The notes beneath the pieces are model-generated. The model was not told the origin of the DNA, did no database searches, and worked only from the letters and a program-made list of their open reading frames with translations. A DNA stretch of 64,000 nucleotides from Serpens gallinarum. Lineage in GTDB: Bacteria > Pseudomonadota > Gammaproteobacteria > Pseudomonadales > Pseudomonadaceae. Each line of letters opens with the position of its first letter. Position 1 is the first letter of the stretch. Location: contig NZ_JACSQG010000001.1 in the NCBI RefSeq assembly GCF_014836765.1, positions 430,896 to 494,895 of the forward strand. Direction: 5' to 3'. This document shows, piece after piece, positions 10,188-18,552 of this stretch. Both the position numbers and the translations under genes were made by a program.

Positions 10188-10555
10188 AGCGTGAGCACCC
10201 GTTCGGCTTCCAGGATCAGTTGCGCCAGTTCGCCGCCGCTGGAAATTTCGTCGAGTTCGGCGATCAGTGCGGACTCATCCAGGGGCACGCCGGGTTGGCG
10301 GCACATCAACAGCCGTGCTCCGGCGTCCTTGGCTTGACGGATGAAATGCAGCAGCGGCTCGCCGTCCTCGGTTGCCCGCAGTGTGTTGGCAATATTCTGT
10401 TGCGCCAGGCGCACGGCTTCACCGGTTAGAAACAACGTCACTTGCGCGTCCATGCAGGCCAGCAGCGTGGCGATATGAAACGGTGCGGCGCAACGCGCCG
10501 GCGTACTGGGGCCACTGGCTACCAGGATGAGCACTTGTTGCGATTGGGCTTCCAT
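10184..10555 (-). CDS. DsrE-family protein
   Basis: The 123-residue product has a DsrE/TusD-like alpha-beta fold pattern. The N-terminal strand QQVLILVASGP is followed by a helix containing RCAAPFHIATLLACMDAQ, then a VTLFLTGEAV strand-loop. A cysteine in LLMCRQPG sits where DsrE-like proteins often hold their sulfur-carrying Cys. Such proteins move persulfide sulfur or act as regulators. It starts at 10555 and overlaps the GcvH-like gene by four bases (ATGA), so the two are co-translated. The partnership is seen in sequence; the shared pathway is unknown. Confidence 0.75.
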   Translation of the reverse strand: MEAQSQQVLILVASGPSTPARCAAPFHIATLLACMDAQVTLFLTGEAVRLAQQNIANTLRATEDGEPLLHFIRQAKDAGARLLMCRQPGVPLDESALIAELDEISSGGELAQLILEAERVLTL

Positions 10556-10565
10556 GCGTATTACC

Positions 10566-11123
10566 TCAATAGGGCGGGTACTGACTGAGGACCTTGGTCA
10601 CCGTTTCGTAGATGTCCAGACGGCGCTCGGTTGGGGTTCGCGAACGGCTCGGCAATACCTGCTCGGCACTGCCGCGCCATACCAGCTTGCCGTCACGGCC
10701 GTCGAACAGGTCGATTTGCAGGGTGCCAACACGGTAGTTGTACGAGCTGGTCTCGGCGTAACCCGGCGCGCCCCAGAACCCCCACGGGTTGCCCCAGTAA
10801 CCGCCACCGCCGTAGACAGTGGTCACTTGGTCCTGGCGCTGCTCAACCAGCATCCAGACCTGCACCTTGAGGTCCGGGTTGCTTTGGGCCGGGCGCAGGC
10901 CGCGTTGGTCGAGCTCCTCAGCTACGGCTTCTCGTACGCGCTGGGTGGTCAGGTCGCTGTGCAAGCGCGGGTCGGCCGGGACGTATTGCACGGCCGGCTC
11001 CTGCCAGCTCCAGCTGCGGTAGGCGGCGAAATCGCGGCTAGCGTCAAAATCCCGTTCCAGACGGGTCGTCTGGCAGGCTGCGAGCACCAGCAGCAGCGGT
11101 AACAGCAAGAGTCGGTACGGCAT
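10566..11123 (-). CDS. DUF4136 lipoprotein
   Basis: A 185-residue predicted lipoprotein. The signal peptide MPYRLLLLPLLLVLAAC has the lipobox LAAC, with acylated Cys17. The mature part begins QTTRLERDFDASRDFAAYRSWSW, the usual DUF4136 opening, and ends VTKVLSQYPPY. The function of DUF4136 proteins is unknown; they are cell-envelope lipoproteins. It lies 32 bases downstream of a second DUF4136 lipoprotein with the same YPPY end, so the two probably arose by tandem duplication. Confidence 0.85.
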   Translation of the reverse strand: MPYRLLLLPLLLVLAACQTTRLERDFDASRDFAAYRSWSWQEPAVQYVPADPRLHSDLTTQRVREAVAEELDQRGLRPAQSNPDLKVQVWMLVEQRQDQVTTVYGGGGYWGNPWGFWGAPGYAETSSYNYRVGTLQIDLFDGRDGKLVWRGSAEQVLPSRSRTPTERRLDIYETVTKVLSQYPPY

Positions 11124-11155
11124 GATGGCTTCTCCGAAACGAGAGAGGTGCCTGA

Positions 11156-11800
11156 TCAGTATGGCGGATAACCTGCCAGTGCCTGGCGTACGGCATCGTG
11201 CAGGCTGTCGCTGCGCGTGTGGCGATCACTGCCGCGTACCGCTTCGGCGCTGCCGCTCCAGACGGGCTGGCCGTCGCGTCCATCGTGCAATTGAATATCC
11301 ACCACCAGAACTTCGGTTTCGAAGGTGCGCACCAGCGGTACGCTCATGGCCAGGCCATAGCCAGAATGGTGAGGCGAGTGATAACCGTAGGGGTACAGCC
11401 CTGGATGGTAACCATAACCATAACCATAACCGCCATAGCCGTAGTCGTCATAGCGTCGTTGCAGACGGCGCTCGACTCGCAGGTCGGCGCTGACCAGTAG
11501 ATCGGCGGTCCGGTTGTCCCGTGCCGGACGCAGGCCGACCTGATCAAGCCCTGCGGCAATCGCTGACTGGACTTGCTCCGGGCTGGCCTCTGTCGTGCCC
11601 GCCGGAAGTAGGCCTGGCTGCCAGGCCCAGGAGCGGTAACGGCCATAATCGCGGGGCGCGGCGGGGTAGGCGCTCACATCGACGCCGGTGGCGGCCAGAC
11701 TCGGCGCCGGAGGCAGCGGAGCCGAGCTGGCCGTGTAGGGATTGTTCCCCTGACAAGCGGCCAGCACGAGGCTGAGGGTGAGAAGGGCGGGGCGGATCAT
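11156..11800 (-). CDS. DUF4136 lipoprotein, paralogue of the adjacent gene
   Basis: A 214-residue lipoprotein with signal [16 protein letters not shown] and lipobox Cys16. After a Pro/Ala/Ser linker it shows [13 protein letters not shown] and a tyrosine- and glycine-rich insert ([18 protein letters not shown]) near the middle, absent from its downstream neighbour. The C-terminus again ends in YPPY. The shared layout (Cys anchor, YRSW motif, [19 protein letters not shown] segment, YPPY) supports a duplicated DUF4136 pair. No catalytic motif is visible and the function is unknown. Confidence 0.85.
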   Translation of the reverse strand: MIRPALLTLSLVLAACQGNNPYTASSAPLPPAPSLAATGVDVSAYPAAPRDYGRYRSWAWQPGLLPAGTTEASPEQVQSAIAAGLDQVGLRPARDNRTADLLVSADLRVERRLQRRYDDYGYGGYGYGYGYHPGLYPYGYHSPHHSGYGLAMSVPLVRTFETEVLVVDIQLHDGRDGQPVWSGSAEAVRGSDRHTRSDSLHDAVRQALAGYPPY

Positions 11801-11833
11801 GTGACGCTCCTGCCAGAGGGTATTTTACGCTTG

Positions 11834-12583
11834 TTAGTGGGGCCGACATATCCAGTGTAGATAGCGACCCAGGCCGGCGAAGGCCGGGTGGCGACGATAG
11901 GCCAGTTCCATTTCGACCAGCGCGGCCCCCTCGGCCTTGGTCTGGAATTCCATCGGCATGTAGTCGTGAAACACCCGCACGCCACTGGTGTGTTCAACTG
12001 TCCAGGTAGCGGCGAGTTGCGCCGCCAGTTCGCGAGGATCAAGCGGGCGTTGCGGCGTCAGGCTTTGTTTTTCCCCAGCAAACTCTTGTTTGCGCAGTTT
12101 GCGAAAGTGTCCCTTGAGCAGGTTGCGGTAGATCAAGGCGTCCTGGTTGTAGAAGGCCAGGGACAGCCAGCCGTCGGTGGCCGTCAGGCGGTGTAGCACA
12201 GGCAGGATGGCTGCGGGTTCAGCCAGCCATTCCAGCACGGCGTGGCAGAGCACCAGGTCATAGGGCTCATGCAACTGCTCGGCCAGTTCCTGCCAAGGCG
12301 ACTGGATGAAGGTGGCTGTTTGTCCGGCCTCGGCGAAGCGCTGGCGCGCACCCTCAAGCATCGGTGCGGCAGGCTCGGCGAGCGTTACGATGTGGCCTTG
12401 TTGAGCCAGCCACAGCGACATGTGGCCCAGGCCGGCGCCGATATCCAGCACGCGTAGCGGGCGTTGCGGCAGAATTTCGCTGAGGTCCGCCTGCAGCACG
12501 GCCAGGCGGATTGCGCCCTTGGCGCCCCCGTAGATTTTTTCGGCGAAACGCACCGCTAGCTCATCGAAATGCCGGTCGTTCAT
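11834..12583 (-). CDS. cmoM: tRNA 5-carboxymethoxyuridine methyltransferase CmoM
   Basis: CmoM (formerly SmtA) methylates 5-carboxymethoxyuridine at wobble position 34 of some tRNAs, giving mcmo5U. The 249-residue product opens with DRHFDELAVRFAEKIYGGAKGAIR, very close to the family N-terminus. It has the SAM-binding motif VLDIGAGLGHMSLW near residues 45-58, and DLVLCHAVLEWL as the post-motif II segment. It starts at 12583 and overlaps the upstream MazG-like gene by four bases, so they form an operon. Identity rests on the specific N-terminal sequence as well as the methyltransferase core. Confidence 0.88.
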   Translation of the reverse strand: MNDRHFDELAVRFAEKIYGGAKGAIRLAVLQADLSEILPQRPLRVLDIGAGLGHMSLWLAQQGHIVTLAEPAAPMLEGARQRFAEAGQTATFIQSPWQELAEQLHEPYDLVLCHAVLEWLAEPAAILPVLHRLTATDGWLSLAFYNQDALIYRNLLKGHFRKLRKQEFAGEKQSLTPQRPLDPRELAAQLAATWTVEHTSGVRVFHDYMPMEFQTKAEGAALVEMELAYRRHPAFAGLGRYLHWICRPH

Positions 12584-12885
12584 TGTGCGTAGCGCCGTTC
12601 AGTGTCGGCCAGCTTGGCGCTGACCACGGCGTTCATGTCCAGTCCAAGCTCGGCACACAGCAGCAACAGGTAAAGCACGACGTCGCCGATTTCCTGGCCG
12701 GCGTGTTCCAGTTGGTCGGCCGGCAATTGGCGGGACTGCGCCTCGCTCAGCCACTGGAAAATTTCCACCAGCTCGGCCATCTCCACGCTGGCGGCCATGG
12801 TCAGGTTTTTCGGGCTGTGGAACTGCCGCCAGTCGTTGGCATCGCGAATGGCATGCAGGCGTTGGGTGAGGGCTTCGAGGTTCAT
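12580..12885 (-). CDS. MazG-like nucleotide pyrophosphohydrolase
   Basis: A 101-residue all-alpha NTP pyrophosphohydrolase. It opens LEALTQRLHAIRDANDWRQFHSPKNL and shows the metal-binding helices VEMAELVEIFQWLSE (an ExxE pattern) and QEIGDVVLYLLLL (ExxD), typical of MazG-like or dCTP-pyrophosphatase-like enzymes that hydrolyse non-canonical nucleotides. The frame is open up to 12948, but those 21 extra residues are not family-like; the ATG at 12885 is preceded by GGAGCC. The exact substrate cannot be told. It is translationally coupled to cmoM. Confidence 0.85.
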   Translation of the reverse strand: MNLEALTQRLHAIRDANDWRQFHSPKNLTMAASVEMAELVEIFQWLSEAQSRQLPADQLEHAGQEIGDVVLYLLLLCAELGLDMNAVVSAKLADTERRYAQ

Positions 12886-12966
12886 GGTGGCTCCGCAGGG
12901 CTGAACCTGCGGATTATCCCGGATCTCGGCGCGCCGGGGCGAACTCATTGTCAGTCAGTCTGCGGT

Positions 12967-13818
12967 CTATGACTTCCACAGATTCCATTGGCCGGCCATA
13001 TGCGGCAGGTCCTGGGTGCTACGCAAGCTGAACTGGCCATGGTCGGCCGGCGAGCTGGCCAGCAGGCGCACGTCGCTGGGCAGCAGGACCGGCTTCTGAA
13101 AGCGCGCTTCTACGTCATAACCGGCCCTGGGCAAGCGATCACCAAGGGCAGCCAGGGCGCGACCCTTGTTCCACAGGCCGTGGGCGATGGCACGGGGAAA
13201 ACCGAACAGCTTGGCGCTGATGGCGCTCATGTGGATCGGGTTGTAATCGCCGGCGACCCGCGCGTACTGGCGGCCAATATTCGCTGGCGCACGCCAGCGG
13301 GCGATTTCTTCCAGCGGAAACGATGCGTGTTCGGTGCGTTCCACGGCCGGGCCGTCGATGTGCAGGCCGCGATAAAGCATGCGGCTGTTGCCTTCCCAGA
13401 GCAGGCCGAGCTGGTCTTCGAGGCGGGTGATCAGGCCGAAGGTGGTGCCTTTGTCATGGGGGGCGAGGGCGTCCAACGTTACGCTCACCCGGTAGGGTCC
13501 GAGGCCGCCGAGCGGGCGCAGCACCTTGATGTGGTTTTCCAGATGCACCAGGCCCAGCAGCGGAAAGGGGAAGTCATCGGCCGTGAGCAGTTTCATCTGC
13601 AAGGCGAAAGCGAGGATATGCGGATAGGTGGGGGGCAGCAGTCCATCGTCCGCGAAGCCGCACAACTGCCGATAGCGCGCCAGGTTATGCGGGTCGACCA
13701 TCAGCGTACAGCTCAGCCCCCGCAAGGGCAGCGTCGCGCCTCGGGTGCCACGGCGCAGCACGGCACGGGCGAACAGGCTGGGCAAGGCTGGCAGATGGGG
13801 CAGATCTTGGATCAGCAT
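12967..13818 (-). CDS. MaoC-family acyl dehydratase
   Basis: A 283-residue double-hotdog protein. The C-terminal half has the hydratase motif with Asp191, Asn193 and His196 (GDYNPIHMS), followed by FPRAIAHGLWNKGRALA, as in MaoC and R-specific enoyl-CoA hydratases. Such enzymes hydrate trans-2-enoyl-CoA or enoyl-ACP. The N-terminal half resembles a degenerate hotdog domain. Nearby genes encode a thiolase, a ketoacyl reductase and an AraC regulator, giving three of the activities of a fatty-acid chain cycle. It is divergent from the regulator at 14010. Confidence 0.85.
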   Translation of the reverse strand: MLIQDLPHLPALPSLFARAVLRRGTRGATLPLRGLSCTLMVDPHNLARYRQLCGFADDGLLPPTYPHILAFALQMKLLTADDFPFPLLGLVHLENHIKVLRPLGGLGPYRVSVTLDALAPHDKGTTFGLITRLEDQLGLLWEGNSRMLYRGLHIDGPAVERTEHASFPLEEIARWRAPANIGRQYARVAGDYNPIHMSAISAKLFGFPRAIAHGLWNKGRALAALGDRLPRAGYDVEARFQKPVLLPSDVRLLASSPADHGQFSLRSTQDLPHMAGQWNLWKS

Positions 13819-14009
13819 CGGTTATCTCCCTTGTTCCGATTACCTACAGATTTATCGTCCCGGCGCCTGGGTACATTGGCCGCGCGCGACGAGAGGCCAT
13901 GACAAAGCAGCCAATCGTTCTGCCTGCCTCAATGCCTGGCGTTCTTGAGTATCGCCCCTAAAGCTGACTAAGATGACTGCGCCACGCTCAACAAGAAAAA
14001 CTAAAAATA

Positions 14010-15038
14010 ATGATGCAAGATCTGACCGACGATGTGGCGCTGATGCGCCCGGTAATCGAGGCGTTGCGCGCCAGTGGCGTTGATCCCGAACGGGTTCTGA
14101 CGCGAGTCGGCCTGCCGCAAGGCGCGTTACCGGCGAGCCGTTTCCCCCATACGGCGCAACTGCAATTCTGGCAGGCCTGCGCCGAGGCTTGCGAAGAGCA
14201 GGATGTCGGCCTGCACCTGGCCGGGTATTTACCCGCCTTCCATGGCTTGCTGCTTGAATACCTGTTCCTGTCCAGCGCCACCTTCGGTGAAGGCCTGCGC
14301 CATGCCTTGCGCTATACGCGACTGTTATCCGACCTGCTAGCCGGCAGCCTGGAGCTCGACGGCGAGCGCGCCACATTGGTGCTGGGCATGGATGCCGGGG
14401 CCGTGCGGCATTTTCCGGAAATGCTCATGGGCGCGGCGATTCGTCTGTTTAGCGCCCTCACCGACGGTGAATTCACCCCTCTTGAAGTCCAGTTGATGCA
14501 TGCCGAAGGCGCGACGCCCGAGCGCTACCACGATGTCTACGGCTGTCCGGTGCGCCTGAATGCGCCACGCTATGCCTTGGTGTTCAGCGCCGGCGTTCTG
14601 GAAAAACCCTCGCGCCATGCAGCGCCGGAGCTGCTGCGCATGCATGAGTCGCTGGCGCGCCGGCAATTGCATGAAGTGGAGCGCCTTGATCTGGTACGCC
14701 AGGTGCGTGAGCTGATCGCCGTGTTGCTGGTGGACGGTGGCGCCACCCTGGAGCAGGTCGCCTTGCGCCTGAACATGCCTTCGCGGCGACTGCGTGAACG
14801 CCTGGCCATGGCGGGGGTGCGTTTCAATGACCTGGTCACTGACTACCGCTGCCGCCTGGCCAAGGAGCTTCTGCTCAATACCGACGAACGCATCGAGGTG
14901 ATCGTCGAGCGCACCGGATTCTCCGAGCCGAGCACTTTCTATCGTGCCTTCAAGCGCTGGATCGGCGAGACGCCGGTGGAGTTTCGTCGCAAGGGTCGGC
15001 AAAACAGGGCCAAGGCGCCCACGGTCAGTGTCGACTGA
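14010..15038 (+). CDS. AraC-family transcriptional regulator
   Basis: A 342-residue regulator. The N-terminal part fits the effector-binding domain found in OruR/ArgR-like AraC proteins (about residues 1-200). The C-terminal AraC DNA-binding domain shows LEQVALRLNMPSRRLRERLA as the first helix-turn-helix and IEVIVERTGFSEPSTFYRAFKRW as the second, with the G-x-TPVEFR end. Two ATGs (14010 and 14013) are adjacent and neither has a strong ribosome site. It is divergent from the MaoC-like gene and convergent with the FabG-like gene, so it probably controls the local lipid genes, but no target site is proven. Confidence 0.88.
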   Translation: MMQDLTDDVALMRPVIEALRASGVDPERVLTRVGLPQGALPASRFPHTAQLQFWQACAEACEEQDVGLHLAGYLPAFHGLLLEYLFLSSATFGEGLRHALRYTRLLSDLLAGSLELDGERATLVLGMDAGAVRHFPEMLMGAAIRLFSALTDGEFTPLEVQLMHAEGATPERYHDVYGCPVRLNAPRYALVFSAGVLEKPSRHAAPELLRMHESLARRQLHEVERLDLVRQVRELIAVLLVDGGATLEQVALRLNMPSRRLRERLAMAGVRFNDLVTDYRCRLAKELLLNTDERIEVIVERTGFSEPSTFYRAFKRWIGETPVEFRRKGRQNRAKAPTVSVD

Positions 15039-15140
15039 CACGGTACAAGGCTTCGCTCACCTGCTTTCCCGAGCGCGCGGCAACAGGGCGAATTCAATGC
15101 TAAGAATCGCCTTGCAATTGCAGGCCGCTGATTGCAACAG

Positions 15141-16490
15141 TCACGCCCCCAGCAGACTTTGCCCGCACACCCGCAAGACTTGGCCACTGACACCACCACT
15201 GCTCGGCTGGGCGAACCAGGCCACGGCTTCGGCGACGTCCTGAGGCAGACCGCCCTGGCTCATGGAGTTCATGCGCCGACCGGCTTCGCGGATGGTGAAC
15301 GGAATGGCAGCGGTCATCTGCGTTTCGATAAAGCCCGGCGCCACGGCGTTGAGGGTAATGCCGCGCTCGCCCAGAATCGGCGCCCACGCCTGGGCCAAAC
15401 CGATCAGCCCGGCTTTGCTCACCGCATAGTTGGTCTGCCCCAGGTTACCGGCGATGCCGCTGATCGAGGCGATCAGCACCACGCGGCCGTCATTGCGCAG
15501 CGTGCCGGCGTCGAGCAGCGCCTGGGTGAGGCGCTGCGGGGCCAGCAAGTTGACGTCGATTACCGAATTCCACAGCGCCTCGCTCATCTTCGCCAAGGTC
15601 TTGTCACGGGTGATGCCGGCGTTATGCACGACGATATCCACGCCGCCGGACAGCGCCTGCACCAATTGTTGCGGGGCATCCTCGGCGCAGATGTCCAGGG
15701 CCAGGCTATGCCCGCCCAGGCGCGCGGCCAAGGCTTCAAGTGCGGTAGTGACAGCGGGTACGTCGAGCAGGGTCACTTCGGCGCCGTCGCGTGCGAGGGT
15801 TTCGGCAATGGCGGCACCGATGCCCCGTGACGCCCCCGTGACCAGAGCTTTCTTGCCGGCCAGTGGACGTGTCCAATCCTTGACCTCGGCAGCGGTTCGG
15901 CTGAGGCGCAGCACCTGGCCCGACACATAGGCGCTCTTGGGCGATAGGAAAAAGCGCAGCGCGCCTTCCAGTTGCGCTTCGGCGCCTTCACCGACATACA
16001 GCAACTGCACGGTGCCGCCACGGCGCACTTCCTTGCCCAGCGAGCGGGTAAATCCTTCCAGGCTGCGCTGGATGCTGGCTGCGAACGGATCGCTGAGGGA
16101 TTCGGGCGCGCGACCGAGCACGACAATGTGCGGGCAGCTGTCCAGGTGGCCGAGGGCAGGCTGGAAGAAATTGCGCAGCGCGATCAGTTGCTCGGGACGC
16201 TGCAGGTCGCTGGCATCGAATACCAGGGCCTTGAGTTTGGACGTCAGCGCGGCATTCCAGGCCGGCAGAGCCACGCCTTCGCCATTGGCATACAGTTCAT
16301 TGCCCAGACGCTGCAGCGCCGGCAATGCCTGGGCCAGCAGCGGTCCGCCGCCGACCAGCAAGGCGCCGTCTACAGGGCGTGACTGACCGCTTATCCAGCG
16401 TTGCAGGCGCAGCGGCGCGGGCAGGCCGACGCGGCGCACCACCTGGCGGCCCAGCGAGGAGTTGGCGAAATCGATATAACGGTCGGACAT
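15141..16490 (-). CDS. Long-form 3-oxoacyl-ACP reductase (FabG4-like SDR)
   Basis: A 449-residue protein with an N-terminal extension of about 210 residues before a classical short-chain dehydrogenase domain. The SDR core has the NADP-binding TGASRGIG, the NAG of DIVVHNAGIT, and the catalytic Ser and YAVSK (Tyr-x3-Lys). Long FabG4-type reductases with such an N-terminal domain are known from mycobacteria and pseudomonads and reduce 3-ketoacyl-CoA or -ACP. It is divergent from the thiolase at 16653 across a short region holding a 12-bp palindrome. It likely acts with the thiolase and MaoC-like enzyme in one lipid pathway. Confidence 0.88.
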   Translation of the reverse strand: MSDRYIDFANSSLGRQVVRRVGLPAPLRLQRWISGQSRPVDGALLVGGGPLLAQALPALQRLGNELYANGEGVALPAWNAALTSKLKALVFDASDLQRPEQLIALRNFFQPALGHLDSCPHIVVLGRAPESLSDPFAASIQRSLEGFTRSLGKEVRRGGTVQLLYVGEGAEAQLEGALRFFLSPKSAYVSGQVLRLSRTAAEVKDWTRPLAGKKALVTGASRGIGAAIAETLARDGAEVTLLDVPAVTTALEALAARLGGHSLALDICAEDAPQQLVQALSGGVDIVVHNAGITRDKTLAKMSEALWNSVIDVNLLAPQRLTQALLDAGTLRNDGRVVLIASISGIAGNLGQTNYAVSKAGLIGLAQAWAPILGERGITLNAVAPGFIETQMTAAIPFTIREAGRRMNSMSQGGLPQDVAEAVAWFAQPSSGGVSGQVLRVCGQSLLGA

Positions 16491-16600
16491 GATGGTCTCC
16501 CTGAGGACGAATGGCGAAACACTCTACGCGCTGAGTGGCTCCTGGCATTGACCGGTATTCACGAGGAACCGGCGAGGCGGCCAATGCGAGAGATGTAGCG

Positions 16601-16612
16601 CAGGCTAGCCTG
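16601..16612. promoter_or_regulatory. 12-bp palindrome flanked by TGTAGCG repeats, candidate operator
   Basis: CAGGCTAGCCTG is a perfect palindrome in the divergent region between the FabG-like gene and the thiolase. It is flanked by direct TGTAGCG repeats (16594-16600 and 16611-16617). It could bind a dimeric regulator of both genes; this is inferred from position and symmetry only. Confidence 0.4.
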
Positions 16613-16652
16613 TAGCGAATGTTCATTGCACGTTTATCGCACAGGAGTCTGT

Positions 16653-17933
16653 ATGACCCAGCTACGCCGGGTCGCCATCGTCGGCGGCAACCGTATTCCG
16701 TTCGCTCGTTCCAATACCGCCTACGCCACCACCAGCAATCAGGACATGCTCACCGCGGCCCTGGAAGGCCTGATCGAGCGGTTCAACCTGCACGGCGAGC
16801 GCCTTGGTGAAGTGGTGGCCGGTGCGGTGCTCAAGCATTCACGGGACTTCAACCTGACACGAGAATGCGTACTCGGTTCGCGCCTCTCGGCGCAAACCCC
16901 AGCCTATGACCTGCAGCAGGCCTGTGGCACCGGCCTGGAAGCGGCGCTGCTGGTGGCCAACAAGATCGCCCTCGGGCAGATCGAGAGTGGCATCGCGGGC
17001 GGCGTGGATACCACATCCGACGCGCCAATCGGCGTCAACGAAGGCTTGCGCAAGATTCTGCTGGCGGCCAACCGGGCCAAATCCACCGGCGACAAGATCA
17101 GGGCCCTGCTCAAGGTGCGTCCTGGTCATCTGGCCCCGAGCATTCCCCGCAATGGCGAACCGCGTACCGGGCTGTCCATGGGTGAGCATTGCGAGCGTAT
17201 GGCCCAGCAGTGGCAGATTCCTCGCGATGAACAGGATCAGTTGGCTTACGAGAGCCATCAAAAACTGGCCGCAGCCTATGCCGAGGGCTGGCAGAGCGAT
17301 CTACTCAGTCCGTTCCTCAGCCTCAGTCGCGATCAGAACCTGCGCCCCGATATCGACCTCAACAAGCTCGCCACCCTAAAACCGGTGTTCGAGCGTAGTG
17401 CCCGGGGCACGCTGACGGCCGCCAACTCGACCCCGTTGACCGACGGTGCGTCTGTGGTGCTGTTGGCCAGCGAGAACTGGGCGAGGGCGCGTGGTTTGCC
17501 GATTCTGGCGTATTTCAAGGATGGCGAAGCGGCGGCGGTGGATTTCGTGCATGGCCAGGAAGGACTGTTGATGGCGCCGGTGTATGCCGTGCCCCGCTTG
17601 CTGGAGCGCAACGGCCTGACTCTGCAGGACTTCGATTACTACGAAATCCATGAAGCCTTTGCCGCCCAGGTGCTGTGCACGCTCAAGGCCTGGGAGGATG
17701 CGGACTACTGTAAAGCGCGCCTGGGGCTGGACGCGCCGCTGGGCGCCATTGATCGGAGCAAGCTCAACGTCAAGGGCAGCTCACTGGCGGCTGGGCACCC
17801 CTTTGCCGCTACGGGCGGTCGTATTGTTGCCAACCTGGCCAAGCTGCTCAGCGTGGCGGGTGAGGGCAAGCGCGGGCTGATCTCCATCTGCGCGGCGGGT
17901 GGGCAGGGCGTGGTGGCCATTCTGGAGCGTTGA
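16653..17933 (+). CDS. Acetyl-CoA acetyltransferase (thiolase, FadI-like)
   Basis: A 426-residue thiolase. Motifs seen are the active-site Cys in LQQACGTGLEAALL, the His region YEIHEAFAAQ, and the C-terminal CAAGGQGVVAIL carrying the second catalytic Cys. NVKGSSLAAGHPFAATGGR supplies the conserved glycine/histidine loop. The sequence and length resemble FadI-type 3-ketoacyl-CoA thiolases. The ATG at 16653 follows ACAGGAG and was preferred over an upstream in-frame ATG at 16626 with no ribosome site. With the divergent reductase and the MaoC-like dehydratase it suggests a chain-elongating or degrading acyl-CoA cycle. Confidence 0.9.
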   Translation: MTQLRRVAIVGGNRIPFARSNTAYATTSNQDMLTAALEGLIERFNLHGERLGEVVAGAVLKHSRDFNLTRECVLGSRLSAQTPAYDLQQACGTGLEAALLVANKIALGQIESGIAGGVDTTSDAPIGVNEGLRKILLAANRAKSTGDKIRALLKVRPGHLAPSIPRNGEPRTGLSMGEHCERMAQQWQIPRDEQDQLAYESHQKLAAAYAEGWQSDLLSPFLSLSRDQNLRPDIDLNKLATLKPVFERSARGTLTAANSTPLTDGASVVLLASENWARARGLPILAYFKDGEAAAVDFVHGQEGLLMAPVYAVPRLLERNGLTLQDFDYYEIHEAFAAQVLCTLKAWEDADYCKARLGLDAPLGAIDRSKLNVKGSSLAAGHPFAATGGRIVANLAKLLSVAGEGKRGLISICAAGGQGVVAILER

Positions 17934-18552
17934 ACAAAAACTGAACGCTGCGCGCCAAGCCACGGATTGTGTGGTTTGGCTGCGCTTACCCACAGCCTTT
18001 GGACAGGGTGTTGCCCAGCGTCTGTGGCTAAGTTTCCAGAACCGGTCAAGAATTGTTCGACGGCGGCAAGGCCAGCGACTGCCACGCTCGGGGAGTGGTC
18101 TGAACAGCTTTTCCACAGGGTCATCCCCGGTTACTGTGGGCAAGCGCTCCGCTGTATAAATCTGCACATTCGCTGTCGGCCTGATAGCCCGGGCTGCTCA
18201 AATACTGAGCGTACGGCGTCAGAGCGCGTCAATGCTGGCGTCCAGGCAGGGTTGAACAGATTGTCCACAGCCTCGTGCACATTATCTGTGCACGATCCAT
18301 TTGCCACTGACTGAAAAATGAACGCCACTTCCTAAGGCTTGTCAGGCCTGGCCTGGAACTCTCGCTCTACAGGTTATGCACAGGTTCATCCACCCATTCT
18401 GGGGGTAAGCGCAGCGCCTTGATAACGCTCTCGGTGAGCCTGTCTTGTAAACAGAGCGATGAATGCCATGCGCATGCATGGCGGCCAACGTTGCTTTGCC
18501 GTACTCTGCGTGCCGCCGATTGACTGCCTGGCAAGGAAGTGCAGAAACGCCG
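17934..18552. other. 619-bp non-coding region with DnaA-box-like motifs
   Basis: No credible gene fits here. Nine-base motifs close to the DnaA box recur: TTACCCACA (17986-17994), TTTTCCACA (18109-18117), TTGTCCACA (18261-18269) and an exact TTATNCACA match, TTATGCACA (18374-18382), plus further CCACAG fragments. An inverted repeat with 8-base arms lies at 18274-18294, and arms GCCATG/CATGGC lie at 18465-18482 just before the kinase gene. The region is not oriC, since dnaA, dnaN and gyrB are absent. Its role, perhaps DnaA titration or control of the kinase gene, is unknown. Confidence 0.5.
18274..18294. repeat. Inverted repeat, 8-bp arms
   Basis: CGTGCACA (18274-18281) and TGTGCACG (18287-18294) are perfect inverted arms around TTATC. 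The element sits between two DnaA-box-like motifs upstream of the RIO kinase and could be a protein-binding site. Confidence 0.55.

Noticed and set aside
17934-18552. Chromosomal replication origin
   Set aside because: DnaA-box-like motifs are present, but dnaA, dnaN, recF, gyrB and rpmH are absent and most motifs deviate from consensus.
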